Shown here in pieces: positions 9,601 through 17,228 of a DNA stretch of 64,000 bases. Every line of letters begins with the position of its first letter. Position 1 is the stretch's first letter. Under the pieces are notes generated by a model. The model had not been told where the DNA came from. It saw only the letters and a list, made by a program, of their open reading frames with translations, and ran no database searches. Position numbers and translations under genes: made by a program. Origin of the DNA: Heyndrickxia shackletonii (GTDB lineage Bacteria > Bacillota > Bacilli > Bacillales > Bacillaceae_C); assembly GCF_001420715.1 (NCBI RefSeq), contig NZ_LJJC01000004.1, forward strand, positions 525,734 through 589,733. Reading direction: 5' to 3'.

Positions 9601-9674
9601 AGTCAAGTCCATTTAATTGTGTAAAAGTGTTAACAATATTTTCGAGTTAATTCAACTTGTGTAATGAACTATAT

Positions 9675-9795
9675 TATTTCGAATTTACTTTGAGGGGTGG
9701 GCATGATAGCCTGGAGGGTAAGCCAGGTGTTGTAAACTCCTGGCTTCCTGGCTTTTTATCATGCCTACTGGAGGCTCAAAGTCAATTCGAAATTA
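9675..9795. other. long inverted repeat (hairpin) inside IS copy 1
   Basis: ATTTCGAATT and ACTTTGAG on the left arm pair with CTCAAAGT and AATTCGAAAT on the right. Inner pairs are GGGCATGATA/TATCATGCCT and AAGCCAGG/CCTGGCTT. It lies between the transposase stop and the IS end. It could end transcription, block read-through or act as a structured RNA. Confidence 0.75.
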
Positions 9796-9820
9796 GGCTT
9801 TTACACTCTGTATGATAGAG

Positions 9821-11002
9821 TTAATTATCTTTTGATTTTTTTAAATATGGGTAATCCTTTGACGTCCATTCTTCATTAATATCCATCAATACTGAGCCAA
9901 TAATCCTTATGGCAGACTGATCATTGGTAAAAATACGAATGACTCTTTCTCTTCTACGGACCTCTTGGTTTAATCGTTCTAGCATGTTGGTTGTACGTAA
10001 ACTTATATGATACTCAACCGGGTGTGCAAGAAACTGGATTGCATCTTCAAAACCACTGTCTAAGATGTCTATGGTTTTGGAAAAGCCTTTGGTATCTTGA
10101 TATTTTTCTACAAAACGATTTTTCAAATCTCTCACAACATCCATATCTGAGTTTTTAAATAAACATTTTAGCTCTTGCCTAGCTTCAGCTGTTCCTTTTT
10201 TAGGTAGCGAATCCAGGAGGTTTCTTATGAAATGGACCGTACAGCGTTGCCATGAAGTACCTAAAAATGTCTCTTTAATAGATGAAACTAAGCCACTATG
10301 AGCATCTGAAATAACCATTTTAGGAGATTGAAGTCCTCTGGATTTTAAATACTCAAAGAAGAAAGACCAGCTTTCTGTGGACTCCGTATGGTTAATTTTT
10401 AGGCCAATGATTTCTCTATGGCCACCTTCGGTCACTCCAACAGCAATGTGGACACTCTTTGAAACGACTTGTTTGTTTTCGCGAACCTTAATGTACATGG
10501 CATCAACGTAAATATATGGGTAATAACTTACGTTTAGTGGTCGGTTTCTCCATTCATTAATTGCAGGGTCCAATGTTTTAATTAGGTTAGAAACAAGTGA
10601 TTTAGACACACTTTTCCCACATAATTCTTCTACAATTTTAGTCACTTTACGTGTGGAAACACCATTTACTACCATTTCAATCATGGATAGAATTAATGCT
10701 TGATCGCAGCGTTTAAACTTTTCAAAGATAGTCGTAGAAAATTCACCGTCTCTAGTTCGAGGAACTTTTAACGTAAGTGAGCCCGCACCAGTCATTAATT
10801 CACGCTCATAATAACCATTTCGATACCCTCTACGTTCTTCTGTTCTTTCATGGGAAAGAGCATTGATATATTCGTCTCTTTCTTTCTCCATCAAAGAATT
10901 TAAAATTAATGTCAAAGAGGCTTTTACGGGTGATTCAAGTGAGCTTTTTTCAATTTTTTCTTTGAGATCTTCTAAATTTATAGTAATATTTATTTGGGTC
11001 AT
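9821..11002 (-). CDS. IS256-family transposase (intact copy)
   Basis: A 393-residue Mutator-type DDE transposase. The catalytic triad is placed at the Asp of YVDAMYIKV, the Asp of VISDAHSG and the Glu of NMLERLNQEVRRRER; the CTVHFIRN segment is also typical. Three consecutive ATGs lie after GGAGG (11008, 11005, 11002); the last has the best spacing and is used. It runs through to SKDYPYLKKSKDN, which the second copy lacks, so this is the probable source of active enzyme. Confidence 0.95.
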   Translation of the reverse strand: MTQINITINLEDLKEKIEKSSLESPVKASLTLILNSLMEKERDEYINALSHERTEERRGYRNGYYERELMTGAGSLTLKVPRTRDGEFSTTIFEKFKRCDQALILSMIEMVVNGVSTRKVTKIVEELCGKSVSKSLVSNLIKTLDPAINEWRNRPLNVSYYPYIYVDAMYIKVRENKQVVSKSVHIAVGVTEGGHREIIGLKINHTESTESWSFFFEYLKSRGLQSPKMVISDAHSGLVSSIKETFLGTSWQRCTVHFIRNLLDSLPKKGTAEARQELKCLFKNSDMDVVRDLKNRFVEKYQDTKGFSKTIDILDSGFEDAIQFLAHPVEYHISLRTTNMLERLNQEVRRRERVIRIFTNDQSAIRIIGSVLMDINEEWTSKDYPYLKKSKDN

Positions 11003-11098
11003 CATCATGTCCTCCGTAAATGGTTTCTTGGTCGAAAACATTGTAACACGGGTCATGATGATGACCTATTCTTTTTACACAATTATATGGACTTAATC

Positions 11099-11230
11099 TA
11101 GTAAAATAAGAGAAGTGTCCTTCATCTTGTTAATGAAGGACAAACCCAGATAGTAAAATAGGAAAAGTGTCCTTCATCTTGTTAATGAAGGGCAAACCCG
11201 GATAGTAAAACAAGAAAAGTGTCCTTCATT
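11099..11230. repeat. 52-bp tandem repeat array, family B (right of IS)
   Basis: Two units with GTGTCCTTCATCTTG and one partial unit (GTGTCCTTCATTTAG) continue the array interrupted by the IS. The first 8 bp (TAGTAAAA) are the right target duplication. These units are less regular than those on the left side. Confidence 0.88.
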
Positions 11231-11309
11231 TAGACAACACTATCGACTATCGAAAAAAATTTAACTAAGAAATGAATTTCCCTCGAGTGACAAATCTGTC
11301 CGCATTTTT

Positions 11310-12209
11310 TTATTTAGTGCAATCCAAGATTTGCTGCAAATATTTTTCTATCCTAGTTGCATTTCCGTAGGAACCTAAATCGGAAAGGATTTGAATTGCA
11401 TGTTGTATTTTAGCAATTCCTTCTTCCCTGTTTCCAATTCTTAATTCATACGCACCCTTTAAATGAAGTAATTCTACCCGTTCCAACAAACTGCTTTCCG
11501 GCAATGCAATCGTTTCAAGATAGGAAAAGAACTCACTGATTTCCTTTCGATACTCCATTTTTTCATTAAAACGATTTACGGGTCCTAATAAATAGACAAT
11601 GGTATTCATAATGATGGCAATGATAGCTTCGTTCACCTTTTTTAAACTTCGGTAACGGATACTTTTTTCATAGGCTGTTTTAGATAAATGTACGACCATG
11701 ATAGGCTCAAGAAACAGCATAGTAGCGCTATAAAGCTGTAATTCATAATACCCCCATACCTCAACACTAAATAAATAATTCGATAAAATTTTTACATCCT
11801 CTTTATCAACATTTTCATCGATTTCCTTTGCGTCGACAATCCGTTCATAAACCTGGAGCATCAAAACATTACAATAATAGATATCTATTCTATATTTCTC
11901 CCATTTTTCTATTTCTTGTTTTTTTAAATGCTTCAGTTGAGCAGAATTTCGATTGAAGTATGCTGTACTTACATTTTTGAAAAATTGTTCAAGCTGATCA
12001 GGCATGTAGTCGTTATGTATGTATAAAAACTCATCAAAACTTAGCATTAATTTTTCCAATATTTTTGTAAAAAGTCCGAGGGTAATATCGGAATCACCTC
12101 GTTCAAACTTCGACAAAAAAGAAACCGAACAAATTCCATCTGCAAGTTCCTTCATGGTCAATCCCTTCTGTACACGGATTTGCCGCAACGTTTCACCGTA
12201 AGGTACCAT
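11310..12209 (-). CDS. Rgg/GadR/MutR-like transcriptional regulator
   Basis: A 299-residue protein with an N-terminal Xre-type helix-turn-helix (about residues 3-58, with LRQIRVQKGLTMKELADGIC and SFLSKFERGDSDIT) and a long helical C-terminal domain like the Rgg/MutR family, which often binds short peptides. The ATG at 12209 lies six bases after AGAGGG; the ATG at 12215 abuts that site. It is divergent from an amidohydrolase, its likely target. The family includes peptide-pheromone receptors, but no pheromone gene was found nearby. Confidence 0.8.
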   Translation of the reverse strand: MVPYGETLRQIRVQKGLTMKELADGICSVSFLSKFERGDSDITLGLFTKILEKLMLSFDEFLYIHNDYMPDQLEQFFKNVSTAYFNRNSAQLKHLKKQEIEKWEKYRIDIYYCNVLMLQVYERIVDAKEIDENVDKEDVKILSNYLFSVEVWGYYELQLYSATMLFLEPIMVVHLSKTAYEKSIRYRSLKKVNEAIIAIIMNTIVYLLGPVNRFNEKMEYRKEISEFFSYLETIALPESSLLERVELLHLKGAYELRIGNREEGIAKIQHAIQILSDLGSYGNATRIEKYLQQILDCTK

Positions 12210-12333
12210 CCACATCCCTCTATTCCACTATATGAAAATTTTAAAAGGACCATTAAAAGTCCAATATACAATGAAATTACCAAAAATAAGTTGCTTTCAT
12301 TATAACGGAAATGATTTAAGGGGGATAAAAAAT

Positions 12334-13674
12334 ATGAGGGAACAAAAACATTATATTGTGGCAAACGGAACAATTATCGATGTAGAAAATAGTAATTCTT
12401 TTACGGGATCTATCGAAATTCAAGAAAGTAAAATAAAGACCATTTTTCTACCAAATCAAGTGTTACCAGAAGGGATTCCGGTCATTGACGCAAAGGGGAA
12501 ATTTATTATTCCTGGTTTAATTGATATGCATTGTCATATTCAAGAACTGTATGCACCACATTTTCTTGCATCCGGGGTAACAACGGTACGCAATACAGCA
12601 GGAAATGTATTCATGATAAAAAACTTAATAGATGCACCTATTGATGCACCGACACCACGAGTATATTCAGCAGATAGAATGATTGATGGAACCCCTGGAC
12701 AATGGGGACCAACGAGTTCTGGAAATCTTGTCACCGATGATCCGGAAGAGGCAAGAATGGAAGTCAGGAGGCAGGCTGCAGCTGGGGTAAAGTTTATAAA
12801 AGCATATGGCTGGATCAACAGAAATGTTATGGAAGCGGTAGTGAATGAGGCGAAAAAATATGATTTAGAAGTGAGCTGTGACTTAATTCATTCTAAGGAT
12901 TTGAATGCTTTAGATGCAGCACAAATCGGTGTTACCTGGTTTGAACATGCATCCGGGTTTGCTCAAGCCTTATATCAGGGATGGTACCCAAGGGCAGATC
13001 AAACTCAATGGGAGCATCTTAATTGGGAAGAACCAGATGAACGGAAGATTAAAGACCTTTGCCAACAAATGATTGCGTATAATGTAAAACTCTGTCCAAC
13101 CCTAATTATCTTTGATCAAATAGATAAATCACCTCAGGTTTGGGATCCGAAAAATATAATAACGGAGTCACTTGAAAAAGAGCATATACTGATTGGGCAT
13201 TGGCGTAATATGTCTGAATATCAAGAACAGCTGAAGCAGCAATTTGCTAAATTAAATCAGTTTACAAAAGTTGTCGCGAAGACTTATTTTGATTTAGGAG
13301 GCACGGTAGTTACGGGGACAGACTCCCCAGCACTGATTTGGACATTCCCAGGAATGGCTATACACCGTGAGATGGAGTTGTTTGTAGAAATGGGATTTTC
13401 AGAAATGGAAACCTTGCAGGCAGCAACTGTTAATGCGGCTAAATCTATACAATTAGAGAATGTCGGTTCCATAAAGAAAGGAAATATCGCCGATCTTGTC
13501 CTCTTAAATAATGATCCGCTCGAAAATATTCAACATACACAGGACATCTATTATGTCATTAAGGGTGGAAAAGTGTACAGCCAAGAAGAAATATTAAAGC
13601 ACATACCTAGTCAAGCTTATGTGGATAAGCAGTTAAGTGAATTTGAAAAAGAATGGGAAGCAATGGAGAAATAG
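12334..13674 (+). CDS. amidohydrolase-family protein (second)
   Basis: A 446-residue amidohydrolase. Metal ligands are His66 and His68 in GLIDMHCHIQ, with a lysine in KFIKAYGW, later His in CDLIHS and FEHASG, and Asp in GTDSPAL. The ATG at 12334 is preferred because AAGGGGGATA precedes it; the longer open frame upstream lacks a ribosome site and overlaps the regulatory region. It is divergent from the Rgg-like regulator. Like the enzyme at 5568 it belongs to the imidazolonepropionase/prolidase-like branch, but they are distant and their substrates are unknown. Confidence 0.82.
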   Translation: MREQKHYIVANGTIIDVENSNSFTGSIEIQESKIKTIFLPNQVLPEGIPVIDAKGKFIIPGLIDMHCHIQELYAPHFLASGVTTVRNTAGNVFMIKNLIDAPIDAPTPRVYSADRMIDGTPGQWGPTSSGNLVTDDPEEARMEVRRQAAAGVKFIKAYGWINRNVMEAVVNEAKKYDLEVSCDLIHSKDLNALDAAQIGVTWFEHASGFAQALYQGWYPRADQTQWEHLNWEEPDERKIKDLCQQMIAYNVKLCPTLIIFDQIDKSPQVWDPKNIITESLEKEHILIGHWRNMSEYQEQLKQQFAKLNQFTKVVAKTYFDLGGTVVTGTDSPALIWTFPGMAIHREMELFVEMGFSEMETLQAATVNAAKSIQLENVGSIKKGNIADLVLLNNDPLENIQHTQDIYYVIKGGKVYSQEEILKHIPSQAYVDKQLSEFEKEWEAMEK

Positions 13675-13695
13675 TTGGATAGTGATTATACAAAG

Positions 13696-13724
13696 AAAGC
13701 GCACTATATGGAATGGTGCGCTTT
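13696..13724. terminator. hairpin after the second amidohydrolase
   Basis: AAAGCGCAC pairs perfectly with GTGCGCTTT around an 11-base loop. It lies between convergent genes and has no clear T-run, so termination is likely but not certain. Confidence 0.5.
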
Positions 13725-13756
13725 GGATGCATGCAGACAGTCACTTTTTTATTCAT

Positions 13757-14218
13757 TTACATGGATTTACGCTTATTTTGCCTTCCAAACATGATTTTCA
13801 AAATCACATATCCATCTGATTGTTTGTCGCCAATTCGGTACGGAATCAGGTTAATGACACATAACCAAATATTAAAAAGATTAAAGAATAGGAGAACACT
13901 AGAATTACTGGCGGAAAATATAAGTGTACTAAGGATACCCACCACTCCATTTAGCAACGGTCCAAATAGTGAAATAATGATTTGTTCCACTTTTGAATAG
14001 TAAGGGTCCCGTTCACTAGCTGTGTGTCCGCCAAGCATGTAAAAAGTATGAATATGAAAGGATATTGTACTTATACGAAAGAAAAAAAGCCTTTTTCCAA
14101 CACCAATAAATAATTGAATTTTATCCGATTTAACAAGATAAGCCCCTATAGAATGCCCAAATTCATGAATGAACAAGGTAAGGGGGGCAATAAATAAAAG
14201 AAACCAAATAATAATCAT
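13757..14218 (-). CDS. M50-like membrane metalloprotease
   Basis: A 153-residue membrane protein with an N-terminal hydrophobic segment carrying HEFGH (His18, Glu19, His22), a GGHT turn, and NLIPYRIGDKQSDG near the C-terminus, resembling the second-site metal motif NxxPxxxxDG of site-2 proteases. It is much shorter than SpoIVFB or RasP (about 290-420 residues), so it is a minimal form. Start ATG at 14218 follows AAAAGG. It lies 55 bases after a small membrane-protein gene on the same strand. The substrate is unknown. Confidence 0.7.
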   Translation of the reverse strand: MIIIWFLLFIAPLTLFIHEFGHSIGAYLVKSDKIQLFIGVGKRLFFFRISTISFHIHTFYMLGGHTASERDPYYSKVEQIIISLFGPLLNGVVGILSTLIFSASNSSVLLFFNLFNIWLCVINLIPYRIGDKQSDGYVILKIMFGRQNKRKSM

Positions 14219-14273
14219 AACCAGATACCTTTTTATTTTTATTTTAACATTCGATGAAGGGAAGTAGAGTGTA

Positions 14274-14456
14274 TTATTCTATCAAGCCTAGGAAACCGTA
14301 CGCAAATGCAAATACTAGGAGAAACGTTAAAATTGCGCCTAAAACTTTTTGATTATGTGTGTTTTGGTCCTTTTTCAGTCGAATGAGGAAATTAGTAAGA
14401 TTCAAGAACCATAAGACGCCTAGAGCTGGTATAAGAATTAATAAAAAGAAAAACAT
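14274..14456 (-). CDS. small membrane protein, 60 residues
   Basis: Two hydrophobic helices (about residues 1-22 and 38-57) joined by a basic loop. A strong ribosome site, AGGAGGTG, precedes the ATG by five bases, which is the main support for it being real. It is the first gene of a pair with the M50-like protease and may act with it. No family was recognised. Confidence 0.6.
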   Translation of the reverse strand: MFFFLLILIPALGVLWFLNLTNFLIRLKKDQNTHNQKVLGAILTFLLVFAFAYGFLGLIE

Positions 14457-14594
14457 ATGAACACCTCCTGTTTTTAAATTTTACGAATAATCAGTCCTAA
14501 AAGTTTCGTAATTGCAATTCCGAGTTGTTTACTAGAAATTAAAAATGATTTTCGCTAAAATAAAGGAAGAGTTTATTATGTTGGAGGGAAGAAG

Positions 14595-15731
14595 ATGGAG
14601 CTGTTAAGCTTACATACGTTTGATGACCGTCTACAAGTTCTTGAAGGATTAGTCAAAACATTTCATGATCGTGCGGCAAAGAATGATAAAGAAGGGCGTT
14701 TTCCCTTTGAAAATATCGAGGATTTAAAGAGGATTGGTTATACCAGGCTGACTTTGCCGAAGGAATATGGCGGAGCAGAAATTTCCTTATTTGATTTTGT
14801 TCGTTTTCAAGAAACCATTGCAATTGGTGATGGTGCCACAGCTTTATCTATAGGATGGCATATGGGAAATATGATGAATTTAACGGACAAAAGAAATTGG
14901 GATGAAAAGCTTTTTTCCTATGTTAGTGAAGAAGTTCGAAAAGGCGCATTACTCAATGTCTGTGCAACAGAACCGCAAACGGGTAGTCCAACACGAGGAG
15001 GAAAACCGACTACAACTGCCAAGCAACAAGGTGATGTATGGGTGATTAATGGAAGAAAGTCATTTACAACGATGTCTCCTGTCCTAGACTTTTTTATCGT
15101 ATCCGCAACCATCGAGGATTCCGATGATGTAGCTTTTTTTCTAATTCCCCGCAATACACCAGGGCTTTCCATTGATGAAACATGGGACAGTGTGGCGATG
15201 AGAGCATCTGGTAGCCACGATTTAGTGATGGAAAATGTCGAGATTCCAATACACTTTTTAACAGAAAAGAGCGGACCTAGAAGTAAATCTGCGAATGGCT
15301 GGCTCTTGCATATTCCGGCATGCTACTTAGGTATTGCCGAGGCAGCTAAGCGGGAAGCAGCTGCTTTCGCGAAAAGCTATACTCCTAACAGTTTAAACCA
15401 TCCAATTTTTGAATTGCCAGCGATTCAGCAAAAGTTCGGGGAAATCGAATTAAAGCTAATACAATCCAGACATTTTCTATATTCTGTGGCGAAAATGTGG
15501 GATGAAGGAACGACGGAGTCTCGGAACAACATGAATCCTGAGCTTGGAGCAGTGAAATTAACGGTTACCAATCAGGCAGTTGAGATTGTAGACCTTGCAA
15601 TGAGAATCGTCGGGGCAAGAAGCTTATCAGAAAAAAGCCCATTACAGAGGTATTATCGCGACGTTCGGGCAGGACTTCACAATCCTCCAATGGACGATAT
15701 GACGTTAATGCAATTAGCGAAACGGGTGTAA
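14595..15731 (+). CDS. acyl-CoA dehydrogenase-family flavoprotein
   Basis: A 378-residue FAD protein of the acyl-CoA dehydrogenase fold with the usual three domains: N-terminal helices with LPKEYGGAEIS, a middle beta domain with CATEPQTGSPTRGG and NGRKSFTT, and C-terminal helices with ADxG-like IVGARSLSEKSPLQRYYRD. Proteins of this type (for example B. subtilis YdbM and DszC/SfnB-like monooxygenases) often act on sulfur compounds instead of acyl-CoA. No catalytic Glu was identified with confidence. The ATG at 14595 follows GGAGGGAAG. It is monocistronic and followed by a strong terminator. Confidence 0.83.
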   Translation: MELLSLHTFDDRLQVLEGLVKTFHDRAAKNDKEGRFPFENIEDLKRIGYTRLTLPKEYGGAEISLFDFVRFQETIAIGDGATALSIGWHMGNMMNLTDKRNWDEKLFSYVSEEVRKGALLNVCATEPQTGSPTRGGKPTTTAKQQGDVWVINGRKSFTTMSPVLDFFIVSATIEDSDDVAFFLIPRNTPGLSIDETWDSVAMRASGSHDLVMENVEIPIHFLTEKSGPRSKSANGWLLHIPACYLGIAEAAKREAAAFAKSYTPNSLNHPIFELPAIQQKFGEIELKLIQSRHFLYSVAKMWDEGTTESRNNMNPELGAVKLTVTNQAVEIVDLAMRIVGARSLSEKSPLQRYYRDVRAGLHNPPMDDMTLMQLAKRV

Positions 15732-15799
15732 AATCATATTTAATAATTAGTGCGGACACAGAATCCGCTATTTTTCATAAATGACCCTAATGTAAGGGT

Positions 15800-15935
15800 T
15801 AAGCGGACTCTCGTTCCGTTATCCGGTAAAAAAACAGGAAAATAACCGTTTTTTTACCGGATAACGGAACCTATGTCCTCAAACATAAAGAAAAACCCCA
15901 TTTTGTCACAGATAACGGAACCAGTGTCCGGCAAG
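15800..15935. repeat. degenerate repeat, period about 51 bp (family G)
   Basis: ATAACGGAACC-TATGTCC at 15861 recurs as ATAACGGAACC-AGTGTCC at 15912, 51 bp later, and an inverted copy lies at 15803-15824. Only two direct units are visible, so the period is weakly supported. Confidence 0.5.
15814..15869. terminator. perfect 22-bp stem terminator
   Basis: The arms 15814-15835 and 15848-15869 are exact inverted repeats (TTCCGTTATCCGGT plus seven A/T pairs and C/G) around a 12-base loop. It can work in both directions. The arm ATAACGGAAC repeats again at 15912, linking the terminator to a local repeat. Confidence 0.85.
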
Positions 15936-16056
15936 ATCCCCACATCACACTTCCAGCAGTAACTATCCCTGGTAGGCATTTTACTATATACCAGAACGGC
16001 TAGTTTATTATTTTTTCAAAAAATGGTCATTCACCCACCCACTTTTAGGGGAATCT

Positions 16057-16065
16057 CATATTCTA
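16057..16065 (+). promoter_or_regulatory. possible sigma-K -10 element
   Basis: CATATTCTA fits the sigma-K -10 pattern CATANNNTA and lies 31 bases before the first YjcZ gene. AC dinucleotides lie 14 and 18 bases upstream as poor -35 candidates. It fits the sporulation role of such proteins but is a short match. Confidence 0.35.
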
Positions 16066-16095
16066 ATAGTGATAACACAGTAGGAGGTGTTATAA

Positions 16096-16185
16096 ATGAG
16101 TGCAGTTGGTTTTGGCGGCGGATTCGCGCTAATCGTTGTACTATTTATACTATTGATTATTGTCGGTTCCGCATTCGTATGTTAA
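16096..16185 (+). CDS. YjcZ-family sporulation-type mini-protein (29 residues)
   Basis: The sequence begins [20 protein letters not shown], a Gly-rich head and a single hydrophobic helix ending in Cys, as in the YjcZ/YhaL-type small proteins of spore formers. TAGGAGGTGTT precedes the ATG. It shares the core [16 protein letters not shown] with the next gene and lies 37 bases before it. It probably sits in a forespore or mother-cell membrane. Confidence 0.85.
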   Translation: MSAVGFGGGFALIVVLFILLIIVGSAFVC

Positions 16186-16222
16186 TGCAATTTGAGAAAA
16201 AATCAAAAAGGAGTGTATGATC

Positions 16223-16363
16223 ATGTTTTACGGACACCCTGGATATGGATGCTGCGGTGGATATGGTTATGCCGCACCGGTAGGGGGATTTGGCGCAGGA
16301 TTTGCATTAATTGTTGTCTTATTTATCCTCCTTATCATTGTTGGAGCAGCCTGCTTTTATTAA
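16223..16363 (+). CDS. YjcZ-family sporulation-type mini-protein (46 residues)
   Basis: [20 protein letters not shown] leads into [20 protein letters not shown], so a Gly/Tyr/Cys-rich head precedes the conserved membrane helix. The ATG at 16223 is nine bases after AAGGAG; the ATG at 16217 is too close. It is a tandem paralogue of the upstream gene with an added N-terminal part, probably co-transcribed with it. Confidence 0.87.
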   Translation: MFYGHPGYGCCGGYGYAAPVGGFGAGFALIVVLFILLIIVGAACFY

Positions 16364-16406
16364 AAAAGTATAGTTTCATACCACCGGGCGATGGCATAGA
16401 ACTAAA

Positions 16407-16449
16407 AACGGAACCTATTTCATATGGAGTGGGTTCCTTCCCTTTTTTC
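16407..16449 (+). terminator. terminator of the YjcZ pair
   Basis: GGAACC and GGTTCC pair across a loop of about 18 bases and are followed by TTCCCTTTTTTC. Confidence 0.55.
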
Positions 16450-16605
16450 AAAAAGTTGGAGTAAAACCGAACCTTCCAGCATAAAATAATTGAGTATGTA
16501 CATAAAGAGGGATGAGTAACTCATCTTCTTTTTAGCCATTAGTATATCTTAGTTCCTAGAACAATGTTATACTAAAGGTAACTCATAGAAGGGATGCGAT
16601 CTATT

Positions 16606-16788
16606 ATGGCATATTTTAGAGGCCAGAAGGAACCAGTACCTGAAGTAGAAACATCTATTTGGTCATGCACCAATGACGACTGTTTTGGATGGATGAGGGA
16701 AGCATTCTCTCTTGAGGATACTCCTAAATGCCCATTATGTAATTCTGAAATGGAAAAGGGAACGAAAATTTTACCCGTAATAGAATAA
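16606..16788 (+). CDS. YdjO-type small zinc-ribbon protein
   Basis: A 60-residue protein with two cysteine pairs, WSCTNDDCFGWM (Cys21, Cys26) and KCPLCNSEM (Cys42, Cys45), matching the YdjO cold-inducible protein family. The cysteines probably bind zinc. The ATG at 16606 gives the family-like N-terminus MAYFRG; the ATG at 16594 directly touches AGAAGGG. A terminator follows closely. Its biochemical role is unknown. Confidence 0.8.
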   Translation: MAYFRGQKEPVPEVETSIWSCTNDDCFGWMREAFSLEDTPKCPLCNSEMEKGTKILPVIE

Positions 16789-16802
16789 AGAAAGAGTAAT
16801 TT

Positions 16803-16832
16803 ACAGCTACTTAAAGAGGTAGCTGTTTTTTA
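16803..16832 (+). terminator. terminator after the YdjO-like gene
   Basis: ACAGCTAC pairs with GTAGCTGT and is followed by TTTTTATTG. Confidence 0.8.
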
Positions 16833-16859
16833 TTGTTAAAAGGTAGAGAGAAATTAATT

Positions 16860-16979
16860 GGCTCTTTTGTTATGCTTTGTTGCTTTTGTATACGAAATGC
16901 AAAGTAACAATCTTATTAAGGCGAAACCAATCCTACTTAGGATTTATAAACAATGACGAAAAGCATTGTGAAAACAGCC
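16860..16979. repeat. MITE-like inverted-repeat element, copy B
   Basis: It begins GGCTCTTTTG and ends GAAAACAGCC, like copy A, and shares the inner CTTTGTTGCTTTTGTA and TTATAAA-A-TGACG segments. Flanks AAATTAATT and AAATTATTT agree at 8 of 9 positions, consistent with an old target duplication. It is about 120 bp and carries no gene. Confidence 0.6.
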
Positions 16980-17228
16980 AAATTATTTTACTTACTAATT
17001 ACATCAATAGGACTTTGGTAATGGTCGGATAATTTGACGAAATACTGCGAAAATATAGAAGTTTTAATATATAAAGTTTACATAATCTTAATCTCCCCTT
17101 TACTTTTTTAGGTTGTTTGACCTATATAATGAATGACAGAGGGATGATACTATTTCTATGAGTATGTCACATTTCTATTAAAATCTTAAAAGAAGTGTGG
17201 CATATTACTATTTTTAGGGGAGGCAAAT

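Larger units (their letters stand above)
9601..11098 (-). mobile_element. IS256-family insertion sequence, copy 1 (1,498 bp)
   Basis: The ends are AGTCAAGTCCATTTAATTGT on the left and, on the other strand, GATTAAGTCCATATAATTGT on the right, forming inverted repeats of about 26 bp with a few mismatches. An 8-bp duplication flanks them. One transposase gene on the minus strand and a long noncoding hairpin lie inside. The copy at 22073-23570 has the same length in opposite orientation. Confidence 0.95.
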
